A stretch of 64,000 nucleotides of DNA from Elusimicrobia bacterium GWA2_51_34. Its GTDB lineage: Bacteria > Elusimicrobiota > Elusimicrobia > Elusimicrobiales > UBA9959. Shown here in pieces: positions 7,167 through 15,636 of the stretch. The notes under the pieces were generated by a model. The model worked only from the letters and a program-made list of their open reading frames with translations, was not told the DNA's origin and ran no database searches. Every line of letters begins with the position of its first letter. Position 1 is the stretch's first letter. Made by a program: the position numbers and the translations under genes. Location: positions 43,466 through 107,465 of the forward strand of contig MGTS01000012.1 of assembly GCA_001799565.1 (NCBI GenBank). The letters run 5' to 3'.

Positions 7167-8519
7167 ATGACCAGTAAAACACTATTTGTCGCCATGTTTT
7201 TTCTTATGCCTTTATCTGCCAACGCGTCTTCGCTTACGCTGGAGGCGGCGGTAGAGCAAGGTCTTAAGGCCGATAACATATTAAAGGAAGAAGTCGCGCA
7301 TGTTAGCGGCGCTAAGGCCGGCTTGAATCAGGCTCAGTTGTCCAGACTTGGCGGATTCAAATTGAAAGGAATGTATACTGACGGAACTGATCCGGTTTAT
7401 GCGTTCGCTACGGCCATGAAACAGGGTACGTTCAGCATGGCCTCTATGTCTACAATAAACGATCCGGCGGTCACACGCAATTATATGGCTGGAATAGAGG
7501 CCGGGATTCCACTCTTTACCGGCTTTGCCATTTCAAATGCGGTAAAGATTGGAAAGATGGGAAGTGAAGCCGCGCAAAACGGGTATGAGCGGGCGCGCGC
7601 CGGTATAACTTTCAAAATAACTTACCAATGGCTGACAGTCTTGCTGCGCCGGCGATTGGCGGAATTGGCCTTTGACAGCGTAAAGAGCGCCGAAACCGAA
7701 TTGAAAACAGCTCAGATGCTTAAAGACAAGGGCATGGTGCTTGGGTCGGATTACTACGGCGCGCAATCCATACTTTCCACGCTGCGCGGTTACCGCTTAA
7801 ACTGGGATAAGGCGCTGACTTTGGAAAAAGAAAAACTGGCCATAGCGCTGGGGCTTGACCCGGCCTCGGATATCGATGCTTCGGGAGAGCTGTATGAGGC
7901 CGTCTATGCCGAAAAGACCAGGGAGGAGCTGACTGCCGCGGCTAACGGCGGCCGTAATGATATAAAGGCTCTGGATAAAATGGCCGCTATCTCCAAAACC
8001 ACGGAGATTATGCAGAAAAACTCCCTGCTTCCGGTCATAGAGGCCTTCGGTTCATGGGAAACCAACTCCGAAACCCTTTCAGATTTCAAAGCCAATCGTC
8101 TGCTGGGTTTGCGCCTGACCATATCGTTGGGCGACCCCGCCTATTTCGCTAAAAAAGAAACAGCCAGGGCTGAAGCCTCAATGGCCGCCAGTCGTCTGGA
8201 TGAGGCGCGCAAACAAGTTTCTGTTGAAGTCGCCGGGGCACTGAACAACTATAACGCCGCCAGGGAAAGCCTGCCGGTGGCGAAAGAAACCATGGAAAAG
8301 GCCAGACAGTCGCTCGAACTTTTCCGCCCCCTTTACCGGCAGGGCCGGCAGAGCGTGCTGGAAGTCCTTCGTGCCCAGTCCTCCGTCCTTCAGGCCGAAG
8401 CCGCCTACTATGAAACCCTTTATAAGCTGAACCTCTTTCACGCCCAGACGCTTCTTGCATCCGAGACACTGGACACGGCGGCAGTGGCGGATATGTCGAA
8501 TATGCTTAGTCGGAGATGA
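7167..8519 (+). CDS. TolC-family outer-membrane efflux channel
   Basis: 450 residues. The signal peptide (FVAMFFLMPLSANA) is followed by the first TolC helix (LTLEAAVEQGLKADN). The protein shows the two long helical repeats of the OEP family, with conserved glycine-proline turns and the typical closing region YRQGRQSVLEVLRAQ. It forms the trimeric outer-membrane duct for a tripartite pump. AGGAGG lies 7 bases before ATG. Its stop overlaps the first in-frame ATG of the RND frame, so the two are co-transcribed. No adaptor gene lies between or after them. Confidence 0.9.
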   Translation: MTSKTLFVAMFFLMPLSANASSLTLEAAVEQGLKADNILKEEVAHVSGAKAGLNQAQLSRLGGFKLKGMYTDGTDPVYAFATAMKQGTFSMASMSTINDPAVTRNYMAGIEAGIPLFTGFAISNAVKIGKMGSEAAQNGYERARAGITFKITYQWLTVLLRRRLAELAFDSVKSAETELKTAQMLKDKGMVLGSDYYGAQSILSTLRGYRLNWDKALTLEKEKLAIALGLDPASDIDASGELYEAVYAEKTREELTAAANGGRNDIKALDKMAAISKTTEIMQKNSLLPVIEAFGSWETNSETLSDFKANRLLGLRLTISLGDPAYFAKKETARAEASMAASRLDEARKQVSVEVAGALNNYNAARESLPVAKETMEKARQSLELFRPLYRQGRQSVLEVLRAQSSVLQAEAAYYETLYKLNLFHAQTLLASETLDTAAVADMSNMLSRR

Positions 8520-8536
8520 TCAACGGAGAAACTACA

Positions 8537-11500
8537 ATGCAGAACCAAATACCATACAAATACGGAATGGCGGGGCGCATGGCCGGGGCATTTATAAATT
8601 CCCGCCTCACCCCCATACTTATAATTACTTTTATGCTGCTTGGTGTCTTCTCAACTTTCAAGCTGCCGCGCGAAGAGGAACCGCAGATAAACGTGCCGAT
8701 GTTCGATATTATTGTCCCGTTCTACGGAGCGGCGCCGAAAGAGATAGAAAAGCATTTAGTGGAAGTGGGCGAGCGCAAACTATGGGAAATTCCGGGGGTG
8801 GAATATATTTACTCGATGGCCCAGCCTAATTTTGCCATGTTCACCGTGCGCTTCAAGGTAGGAACTATCCCCGAAACCGCCGCGAACCTCATTTACACAA
8901 AAACTTTTGATAACAAGGATCTGTTTCCCGGCGGCGCGGGGGAGCCTTTGATAAAGTTCCGCGCGATAGATGACGTCCCGGTGCTGGCTTTAACTCTCTG
9001 GGGCGAGGGCAAAGATGATTATGAACTTCGCCGCACGGCCGCCCGGATACAAACCGAGATCAACGCGGTAGGGAATGTTTCAGAGACGCGTATTATAGGC
9101 GGGCATAAACGCCAGTTCATAGTCCACTTCGATCCGGCCGCCATAGCGCGGCACCGTATTACCCCCCCGATGCTTGCCGGTATAATAAAAATGTCCAACG
9201 CCCGCCTGCCGGCCGGGCATTACAACCAGGGTGACACTAAACTGCTGGCCGAAACCGACGCTTTTATACGCAGCGCTGACGACCTTAAGAACATAATAGT
9301 TGGAGTTTTTGACGGCCGGCCTGTTAAGCTCTCTGAGGTGGCGGATATAAAAGACGGCCCGGACGAGCAAGAACGCTCCGTCGCAATGCTGCAGGGCCCG
9401 GCATCTGCCGTAAAATCCGCCGGAGAACGGCCTGCAGTAACCTTGTCGGTTGCAAAACGCCGCGGAGCTAATGCCACGGAAGTGTCGCGCGCCGTATTGG
9501 CGAAAGTGGAAGCCATGAAAGGCCGCGAGATACCGGACGGCACGAACATCGCGGTCACCCGCAACTACGGCGAAACCGCAAAGGCCAAATCGGACGAACT
9601 TATTTACCATATGCTGCTGGCTACGTTATCGGTAACCCTGTTGATCGCGCTGACTTTGGGTTTGCGCGAAGCCGCTGTGGTGCTGGTGGCTATTCCCGTA
9701 ACGCTCGCGCTGACCATGCTTGTTTACTATCTGTACGGATACACGCTAAACCGTATTACGCTCTTTGCGCTGATATTTTCCATCGGTATTCTTGTAGACG
9801 ACGCCATAGTAGTGGTGGAAAATATAAACCGCCACTGCGGTATGAACCGGAAGAACTCACTCTACAGGAACATTCTTAACGCTGTGGACGAGGTCGGCAA
9901 TCCTACGATACTCGCCACCTGGACCGTAATAGCCTCCATATTGCCGATGGCTTTCGTCAGCGGTATGATGGGGCCATACATGCGTCCTATCCCCATTGGC
10001 GCTTCCGTGGCGATGCTATTTTCTCTTGGAGTCGCTTTCGCCTTTACTCCCTGGCTTTATGCGAAGGTGGTACAACGCTGGCCTCTTAAGCGCTGCGGGA
10101 ACGAACGCGAAGGCGTATTGGACGGGCTATACCGAAGTTTGATGAAAAAACTGATATATGTGCCCGCCAATGGGAAGAAATTCCTTGTTTTCACGGCTGG
10201 GCTGCTTGCCGCCGTGCTGGCCATGGTGGCCTTCAGACTGGTTATCTTCAAGACTTTGCCTTTTGACAATAAAAACGAATTCCAGGTTATTATAAACATG
10301 CCAGAGAGTTCATCATTGTCGCGCACGCAACGGGCCGCAGGCGAAATGGCTGAATATCTGGCCGGCATTCCGGAAGTCAGGGACCTGCAGGTTTACGCCG
10401 GAGCGTCCGCGCCTTACAACTTCAATGGCCTTGTGCGGCACTACTTCCTGCGCAGCGAGCCTTATCAGGCAGACATCCAAGTTAACCTGTCCGATAAAAG
10501 CGAAAGAAAACGTCAGAGCCACGATATCGCGGTAGCGGTGCGCGCCCCCCTCAAGAAAATAGCCGACAGTTACGGCGCCCGCCTGCAGGTGGCGGAAGTC
10601 CCGCCCGGTCCCCCGGTAATGGCTACCATGCTGGTGGAAGTATTTGACCCCAATCCTAAAAACCAGAAAGCGCTGGCGGAAGAAATAAAGAACATTCTCA
10701 GAAATACCGAGGGGATAGTGGACGTGGACTCCTATATTCCGGAAGATCAGCCCATAACGCGGCTTTTGGTTGACAGGCAGAAAGCCACGTTGAACGGTGT
10801 AGCGGCCTCCGAAATAGTCCAGACGGCGGCGCTATCGCTGTCCGGGTCGGATATTGACTCGGCTCACGTGGAAGATGAGAATGAGGCGGTAGATATACGC
10901 CTGCGCCTTTCTCCTGAAAAGCGGCGGCAGCTTTCAACGATGAAGGAAATTAAATTCTTCTCCCCCAACGGCACCATTATTCCTATGGCCAGTTTCGTTA
11001 CGGCGGAGAACGGCCTGGAGAACCAGCCGATATACCACAAGAACCTGCAGCGCGTTATCCATGTAACGGCGGATATTGCCGGCGGCACTGAAAGCCCGGT
11101 ATATGCGGTACTGGACCTGAAAGCTAAAATAGACGCGCTTTCCAAATCGCGCGGCGCGGAGATCAAGCAGTATTTTACCCGGCAGCCGGTAAGCGCATCA
11201 GAAACAGCGATAAAATGGGATGGTGAGTGGCAGATCACCTATGAGGTATTCCGGGACCTGGGTCTGGCTTTTGCAATGGTATTATTGCTGATCTATATAC
11301 TGGTTGTGGCCTGGTTCGAGGATTTCCTGACTCCGCTGATAATCATGGCGGCCATCCCTATGGCGCTGATAGGCATTATTCCCGCGCATTGGGGGATGGG
11401 GGCGTTTTTCACAGCTACTTCTATGATAGGTTTCATCGCTTCAGCCGGTATCGTGGTGCGCAATTCCATCATACTTGTGGACTTTATAAACCTCAAAATT

Positions 11501-11803
11501 CGCGACGGGATGCCGCTGGCCGAGGCTGTTATAGAGGCCGGAGTGGTCCGTTTCCGCCCGATGCTGCTTACGGCTCTGGCCGTGATCGTGGGCGCAGGAG
11601 TTATCCTGTTCGACCCTATCTTCCAGGGACTGGCGATATCGCTGATAGCGGGACAGATAGCGGCTACGCTGCTGTCGCGGGTGGCGGTGCCGGTGTTGTA
11701 TTACCTGGCGTTCAGGAACAAGCTGAAGGACGCGCATATTCGCAAGCCGGAACCAAAACCCGGAGAGTTGACAGATGAAATACTGGGCTATACCGGAGAA
11801 TAA
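8537..11803 (+). CDS. RND-family efflux pump (HAE/AcrB-like)
   Basis: 1088 residues from ATG 8537, chosen over ATG 8516 because GGAG lies 8 bases upstream of it. Twelve membrane segments in the RND arrangement flank two large periplasmic domains. The proton-relay aspartates are present as GILVDDAIVVVEN (D421-D422), which fits drug or organic-substrate pumps better than the CzcA heavy-metal type. The second half carries GFIASAGIVVRNSI, the counterpart motif. It should export substrates from periplasm or membrane, driven by protons. It is preceded by TolC and followed by a DUF2892 gene. A membrane-fusion protein, normally essential, is absent from this operon. Confidence 0.93.
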   Translation: MQNQIPYKYGMAGRMAGAFINSRLTPILIITFMLLGVFSTFKLPREEEPQINVPMFDIIVPFYGAAPKEIEKHLVEVGERKLWEIPGVEYIYSMAQPNFAMFTVRFKVGTIPETAANLIYTKTFDNKDLFPGGAGEPLIKFRAIDDVPVLALTLWGEGKDDYELRRTAARIQTEINAVGNVSETRIIGGHKRQFIVHFDPAAIARHRITPPMLAGIIKMSNARLPAGHYNQGDTKLLAETDAFIRSADDLKNIIVGVFDGRPVKLSEVADIKDGPDEQERSVAMLQGPASAVKSAGERPAVTLSVAKRRGANATEVSRAVLAKVEAMKGREIPDGTNIAVTRNYGETAKAKSDELIYHMLLATLSVTLLIALTLGLREAAVVLVAIPVTLALTMLVYYLYGYTLNRITLFALIFSIGILVDDAIVVVENINRHCGMNRKNSLYRNILNAVDEVGNPTILATWTVIASILPMAFVSGMMGPYMRPIPIGASVAMLFSLGVAFAFTPWLYAKVVQRWPLKRCGNEREGVLDGLYRSLMKKLIYVPANGKKFLVFTAGLLAAVLAMVAFRLVIFKTLPFDNKNEFQVIINMPESSSLSRTQRAAGEMAEYLAGIPEVRDLQVYAGASAPYNFNGLVRHYFLRSEPYQADIQVNLSDKSERKRQSHDIAVAVRAPLKKIADSYGARLQVAEVPPGPPVMATMLVEVFDPNPKNQKALAEEIKNILRNTEGIVDVDSYIPEDQPITRLLVDRQKATLNGVAASEIVQTAALSLSGSDIDSAHVEDENEAVDIRLRLSPEKRRQLSTMKEIKFFSPNGTIIPMASFVTAENGLENQPIYHKNLQRVIHVTADIAGGTESPVYAVLDLKAKIDALSKSRGAEIKQYFTRQPVSASETAIKWDGEWQITYEVFRDLGLAFAMVLLLIYILVVAWFEDFLTPLIIMAAIPMALIGIIPAHWGMGAFFTATSMIGFIASAGIVVRNSIILVDFINLKIRDGMPLAEAVIEAGVVRFRPMLLTALAVIVGAGVILFDPIFQGLAISLIAGQIAATLLSRVAVPVLYYLAFRNKLKDAHIRKPEPKPGELTDEILGYTGE

Positions 11804-11819
11804 TTACTGTGGAGGATAT

Positions 11820-12011
11820 ATGACAATAAACGAGGCATTAAGACTGCTGGCCGGAGTAATTGTGCTGCTGAGCGTAGGGCTGGCGGTTTACGTGAACATT
11901 AACTTCCTGTGGCTGACGGCCTTTGCAGGCGCGAATCTGCTGCAATCGGCCTTTACAAAGTGGTGTCCGGCCATAGGGGTTTTTAAGAAGATCGGTCTGA
12001 AGGATTGCTGA
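11820..12011 (+). CDS. DUF2892 small membrane protein
   Basis: 63 residues, start set by GGAGG 5 bases before ATG 11820. The sequence follows the DUF2892 pattern: NEALRLLAG, VLLSVGLAVYV, then NLLQSAFTKWCP and a Lys-rich end. Two membrane helices. DUF2892 proteins are often encoded beside RND efflux pumps or fused to rhodanese domains; their function is not established. Here it is 16 bases after the pump gene, and the next small gene follows after one base. Confidence 0.85.
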   Translation: MTINEALRLLAGVIVLLSVGLAVYVNINFLWLTAFAGANLLQSAFTKWCPAIGVFKKIGLKDC

Positions 12012-12012
12012 T

Positions 12013-12225
12013 ATGAAAATTACCGGCATTCTGGCTGCTGCGCTGCTGACCGCGGCCTTCATGGTTCTGGGCAAGATCCGCAGCCAGGATTTTTATCTCG
12101 CTGCGCTTGTATCCGGATTTGTTTTTTTTCGTCTGGCTACCGGCAGTTCCTGCCCCTTGGCATGGCTGTTAAGCAAATTAGGGGCGAAAGGCTTATCCTG
12201 TCCCTCGGATGGCAAAATGAATTAA
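12013..12225 (+). CDS. Small membrane protein, DUF2892-like companion
   Basis: 70 residues with two hydrophobic segments and a cysteine-containing end (GSSCPLAWLL, then LSCPSD). The position and the Cys-Pro signature after the second helix resemble the preceding DUF2892 protein, so it may be a diverged paralogue. It starts one base after its neighbour's stop, implying translational coupling. It is the last gene of the efflux operon; the next gene is convergent and starts 13 bases later. Function unknown. Confidence 0.65.
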   Translation: MKITGILAAALLTAAFMVLGKIRSQDFYLAALVSGFVFFRLATGSSCPLAWLLSKLGAKGLSCPSDGKMN

Positions 12226-12237
12226 TACTGATTATTA

Positions 12238-13149
12238 TTATCTTTTTACGGCTCCGCCGGCTTTTGCATATTCAGCAGCGTTGATGCCTGCCACGCAGCC
12301 CTCGCCTATCGCTTTCGCTATCTGGAAAGGCGCGCCGCAAATATCCCCGGCGGCGTATATCCCCGCGATATTTGTCCGTTGTTTTTTATCCGTCTTTATA
12401 TAATCAAATTTCTCGCCTTCAAGCTCCACACCCAGTTGAGCGGCCAGTTCCATGGCGCCCTTGGCCCCCAGTTCGATAAAGATACCGTCCGTAGGATATT
12501 CAGTGGAATCTGCAAACTTTATTCCTGTAACTTTCGAGTTGCTGCCCAGGATCTCCACTATCTTAGCGCCTTCCAGCATCTTTACGCCGCTGTCGGCCAG
12601 CTGTTGCAGAAGTTTTTCATTAACCCCCGTCTTGTCGTAGATAAGCGTTACTTCACTGGCATAGGCGGTAAGCAACACGGCGCCAGAGGCGGCTGCGCTG
12701 CCGCTTCCGGCCATCGCCACTTTCTTCCCCCTGTAAAAATTGGCATCACATTCCACGCAGTAACTTACGCCTTTCCCGTAGTACTCCTTTTCCCCTTTCA
12801 CATTAAGCGTATTGCGCTTTATTCCCAGCGCAAATATGATGCTTTTGGCCGAGATTGCCGTGCCGTTTTCCGTGTTGAGATCGAAAATGTCCCCATTATT
12901 CCTGACCTTGGTTATATCCTCTTCAAAAAACACGGCTCCAAATCTCTCCGCTTGTTTTTTGCCGTCTAAAAGCATCTCCCTGCCGCGAGATACGCCCTGC
13001 ATACAGCAGTAGTTCTCCACATGCGCGGATTCAAGACTGCTATGGGCTATTTTTCCGAACACCGCGGTTTTTGTTTTTTTCCTGGCGGCGTGTATGGCGG
13101 ACTGGATGCCCGCCGGCCCCGAGCCTATTATAATCACATCGGTTTCCAT
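12238..13149 (-). CDS. Thioredoxin-reductase-like FAD/NAD(P) flavoprotein
   Basis: 303 residues, the usual low-molecular-weight thioredoxin reductase length. The FAD motif is IIGSGPAGIQ, a second nucleotide motif is VAMAGSGSAAASG, and the C-terminal FAD motif is GIYAAGDI. The redox motif is CVEC (about residues 131-134, SYCVECDANF) instead of the usual CATC, and the second dinucleotide motif lacks the HRR-type NADPH motif, so the electron donor may not be NADPH (ferredoxin or flavin is possible; inference). Ribosome site GGGAGA. It is the last gene of the DUF134-NifX-ECF operon, which suggests redox supply to a metal-cofactor function. Confidence 0.85.
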   Translation of the reverse strand: METDVIIIGSGPAGIQSAIHAARKKTKTAVFGKIAHSSLESAHVENYCCMQGVSRGREMLLDGKKQAERFGAVFFEEDITKVRNNGDIFDLNTENGTAISAKSIIFALGIKRNTLNVKGEKEYYGKGVSYCVECDANFYRGKKVAMAGSGSAAASGAVLLTAYASEVTLIYDKTGVNEKLLQQLADSGVKMLEGAKIVEILGSNSKVTGIKFADSTEYPTDGIFIELGAKGAMELAAQLGVELEGEKFDYIKTDKKQRTNIAGIYAAGDICGAPFQIAKAIGEGCVAGINAAEYAKAGGAVKR

Positions 13150-13165
13150 TTTTGTCTCCCGCGCT

Positions 13166-13714
13166 CTATTGGCGGAAATCAGCCAGTTGTTCTTTAAGAA
13201 GATTCCTCGCGCGATGCAGTCTGGTTTTCAGGGCGGCGATAGATATTTTGATGCGCTTCGCCGCCTCGGCATTGGGCAGACCCTCTATATCGCAAAGTGT
13301 TATTGCTATACGATAACCGGGTGGCAGAGATCGCAATGCCTTGCTTACCGCCAGGGAAAGCTCGTTTTTCAGCGCATTTTCATTTACGCCGGAGCGGGAA
13401 GGATATCCTTTGCCGGTTTCATCAGGCATCCCGGAGCGGGCCTCGGTTTTCACTTTGCGGAAGCGCTGCCAGCAGTTATTCGCGGCGATGCGATAAAGCC
13501 AGGTGCCGAAAGCGGCGTTAGCCTTGAAAGAATTTATGTGTTTAAGCGCGGAAACAAATGTCTCCTGCGCCACGTCGTCCGCCTCTGAAGGCATCCTTGC
13601 GCAGACGCTGGAAGCGATGCCGTAAAGCCGGTCCTTATACTTCAGGACCAGCGTCTCAAAGGCTTTGTTATCGCCATTGCGGGCGCGTGTTATAATCTCG
13701 CTTTCTTCCATCAT
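13166..13714 (-). CDS. ECF-type RNA polymerase sigma factor
   Basis: 182 residues with sigma region 2 (AFETLVLKYKDRLYGIASSV, DDVAQETFVSAL) and region 4 (LRSLPPGYRIAITLCDIEGLPNAEAAK, LKTRLHRAR). It lacks region 1 and most of region 3, which defines the ECF group. ECF factors switch on small regulons in response to envelope or metal stress and are usually held by an anti-sigma factor encoded next to them. None is seen here: its neighbours are the NifX-like protein (7-base gap) and the flavoprotein. Control may instead be transcriptional, through the DUF134 operator upstream. Confidence 0.93.
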   Translation of the reverse strand: MMEESEIITRARNGDNKAFETLVLKYKDRLYGIASSVCARMPSEADDVAQETFVSALKHINSFKANAAFGTWLYRIAANNCWQRFRKVKTEARSGMPDETGKGYPSRSGVNENALKNELSLAVSKALRSLPPGYRIAITLCDIEGLPNAEAAKRIKISIAALKTRLHRARNLLKEQLADFRQ

Positions 13715-13721
13715 TTGAGAC

Positions 13722-14096
13722 TTAATGGCATCCGTGTCCGCCGTGATGTCCGCAGGCGTGCATGGGATCAGCTTCCTTAAGTTTGCCGGACTTTACAGCT
13801 TTTACGGCTTCTTCAACCGTAGCTGCCGGGCTGAGGTAAACTTTTATGCCTGCGGCTCTCAGGCCGTTTATAGCGCCAGCTCCCAGGCCGCCGGCAACCA
13901 CCGCATCGGGCTTGGCATTGCCCACAGCCTTGAGCGGGTTACACATACCGTGCTCGTGATCAAGGTTTCCGTTATCTATGATATCGCATTTAAGCGTTTC
14001 GGTATCGCAAACCGTGAAATATGGAGCGCTGCCAAAATGCCCGTAAACCTCCGCCTTCAATCCGTTTTTTGTTTCAGTCGGTATACAGATTTTCAT
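13722..14096 (-). CDS. NifX/NifB-C-terminal (ORP-like) metal-cluster-binding protein with His/Cys tail
   Basis: 124 residues. The start MKICIPTE, the HFGSAPYF signature and the glycine-rich GGLGAGA segment are the marks of the dinitrogenase Fe-Mo-cofactor-binding fold (NifX, NafY, NifB C-terminus, orange protein ORP). This fold binds Fe-S or Mo-Cu-S clusters. The C-terminus is a metal-binding tail (HACGHHGGHGCH). The start overlaps the stop of the DUF134 gene (ATGA), so they are translated together. There are no nitrogenase genes in the window, so an ORP-like or generic Fe-S/Mo carrier role is more likely than nitrogen fixation. Confidence 0.88.
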   Translation of the reverse strand: MKICIPTETKNGLKAEVYGHFGSAPYFTVCDTETLKCDIIDNGNLDHEHGMCNPLKAVGNAKPDAVVAGGLGAGAINGLRAAGIKVYLSPAATVEEAVKAVKSGKLKEADPMHACGHHGGHGCH

Positions 14097-14413
14097 TTAT
14101 GTTCTCCTCCACGGGGTTCCCGTATCAGTTCCACCGGGCCGCCTTCTATTTTAAGAGCCTTGCCGTTTACTACGGCATCGGCCAGCTTCCTTCTGGCGGA
14201 AGCGAGTATATTGCCGAAAGTCTGCCTGGATACTTTCATGGCCGAGGAGGCCCTTTCCTGATCTTTATTGTCCAGTTCGGAATACTTTAACGCCTGAAAT
14301 TCGTCCAGCTGCAGGATTATCTCTTCCAGTCCGCAAAGCGGGACTGCGCGTGGTTTGAAATAATAAGCGCGCGGCTCCGATGTCACCTTCCTGCATTTAA
14401 ATGGTCTGGGCAT
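14093..14413 (-). CDS. DUF134-family predicted DNA-binding regulator, copy 1
   Basis: 106 residues from ATG 14413. This start is preferred over ATG 14425 because it aligns with the second DUF134 protein (both begin M, P/A, RPFK, x, RKV). The body has YYFKP, LDEFQALKYSE and a helix-turn-helix reading VSRQTFGNILASARRKLADAV. DUF134 proteins resemble sigma-4-like HTH regulators. No Shine-Dalgarno precedes the start; instead a perfect 20-bp palindrome ends two bases before it. It is probably the autoregulator of the DUF134-NifX-ECF-flavoprotein operon. Confidence 0.88.
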   Translation of the reverse strand: MPRPFKCRKVTSEPRAYYFKPRAVPLCGLEEIILQLDEFQALKYSELDNKDQERASSAMKVSRQTFGNILASARRKLADAVVNGKALKIEGGPVELIREPRGGEHK

Positions 14414-14415
14414 GG

Positions 14416-14435
14416 TTATTGGCATATGCCAATAA
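14416..14435. promoter_or_regulatory. 20-bp perfect palindrome, probable DUF134 operator 1
   Basis: TTATTGGC-ATAT-GCCAATAA, fully palindromic over 20 bases and two bases from the DUF134 start codon. An almost identical site (14416-14435 versus 39834-39853, same arms, one base different in the central four) lies at the same distance from the second DUF134 gene. A conserved site at a conserved spacing in front of two genes of one DNA-binding family points to autoregulation. Confidence 0.75.
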
Positions 14436-14527
14436 ACACATCATAAACAACTTGACCGCCTTCAGTCAACAGCACTGAAAAAATATTCGTATTTTATATC
14501 CCCCCCAAAATTGTAAACTTATTCTAG

Positions 14528-15325
14528 ATGGATCACTCGCCCTGGTTCGCAATCACTCTCTCAACTTTAGCTGGCCTGGCCACCGGCATAGGCGGCATAA
14601 TAACTCTTTTCACCAGGAATACTAACCGCAGGTTCCTGTCCGCTTCCCTTGGGTTTTCGGCCGGAGTAATGATATACATAGCCCTTTCGGAGATGCTGCC
14701 GGACGCACGCCGGCTTATTGATGTCGGAATAGGCGGCAAAGCCGGCGCTTGGGCGGTTGCGCTCGCTTTTTTTGCCGGAATAGCCGTAACCGCGCTGATT
14801 GACTTTTTAGTGCCGGAGCCGGAAAACCCGCATGAACCACATAATATTGAGGAGGCCCGTGCCTGTCCCCCGCGGCTTCTTAGAACCGGCATGGTTACCG
14901 CCCTGGCCATCACCATCCATAATTTCCCGGAGGGGATAGCCACAATGATGACCGCGCTTCATGATACGCATGTGGGTATATCCATAGCATTTGCCGTGGG
15001 AATGCACAATATTCCGGAAGGGATAGCCGTCGCCGTGCCAATATACTGCGCCACGCAAAGCCGCTCAAAGGCTCTTATATGGTCTTTCGCATCTGGATTG
15101 ACTGAGCCGCTTGGAGCATTAATCGCGTATATCCTGCTTGCCCCCTATCTCAGCGGCACATTTTTGGGGATTATCTTCGCGGCAGTGGCTGGAATCATGG
15201 TTTTCATCTCTTTTGATGAACTTTTACCCGCCGCGCATGAATACGGCCACCATCACTGCGCGGTTTACGGCCTTATTTCAGGCATGGCCGTAATGGCAGT
15301 CAGCCTTATAGCCTTCGGGAAATAG
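14528..15325 (+). CDS. ZIP-family divalent metal transporter (ZupT-like)
   Basis: 265 residues, eight predicted helices. The metal-binding motifs are on helices IV and V: HNFPEG (about residue 131) and HNIPEG (about 159), the ZupT/ZIP signature for zinc, iron or manganese uptake through the inner membrane. A His-rich segment (YGHHH) lies near the C-terminus. It is divergent from the DUF134 operon with about 110 bases between them. No Shine-Dalgarno is visible before ATG 14528. The metal cannot be told from sequence; the neighbouring ABC and NicO-like genes suggest zinc, nickel or related ions. Confidence 0.9.
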   Translation: MDHSPWFAITLSTLAGLATGIGGIITLFTRNTNRRFLSASLGFSAGVMIYIALSEMLPDARRLIDVGIGGKAGAWAVALAFFAGIAVTALIDFLVPEPENPHEPHNIEEARACPPRLLRTGMVTALAITIHNFPEGIATMMTALHDTHVGISIAFAVGMHNIPEGIAVAVPIYCATQSRSKALIWSFASGLTEPLGALIAYILLAPYLSGTFLGIIFAAVAGIMVFISFDELLPAAHEYGHHHCAVYGLISGMAVMAVSLIAFGK

Positions 15326-15431
15326 TCAGCCTGCTGCACCCGAACAGTTCTTCCATATTTTCGCCTGTCTATTGCTACTTTCATCATCTTGTTCTCTATT
15401 GTGATGGTAAGTGTCTGAAATGTTCCGATTA

Positions 15432-15623
15432 TCAGGATTTGTCGCGCCAATAGAAGTACATGGCACGGATATAAGTCGCTATAGCGATTATCGCAATCGG
15501 CCAGATAAACTTTTTCACGTACAGCGGGAAATACGCGCCAAGGATCATGCCCACGCATATGACGCAGGTTTTTAAGACGCCAAGTTCAAACGCCGTGTAG
15601 GTTTTACTACGAAACATGCTCAT
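15432..15623 (-). CDS. Small two-helix membrane protein
   Basis: 63 residues from ATG 15623, fixed by GGAGG 5 bases upstream; an earlier in-frame ATG has no ribosome site. Two hydrophobic helices (VLKTCVICVGMILGAYF, FIWPIAIIAIATYI). It lies 13 bases downstream of the NicO/UreH-like transporter and is probably co-transcribed with it, possibly as a small accessory subunit (inference). Function unknown. Confidence 0.65.
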   Translation of the reverse strand: MSMFRSKTYTAFELGVLKTCVICVGMILGAYFPLYVKKFIWPIAIIAIATYIRAMYFYWRDKS

Positions 15624-15636
15624 CTTATCCTCCGAA

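Noticed and set aside
13722..14096. Nitrogen-fixation function of the NifX-like proteins
   Set aside because: No nifHDK, nifEN or nifB genes are present in the window; the NifX fold also serves other cluster carriers.
14414..14425. Earlier ATG for DUF134 copy 1
   Set aside because: It lies inside the palindrome and adds residues not shared with copy 2; ATG 14413 aligns with ATG 39831.
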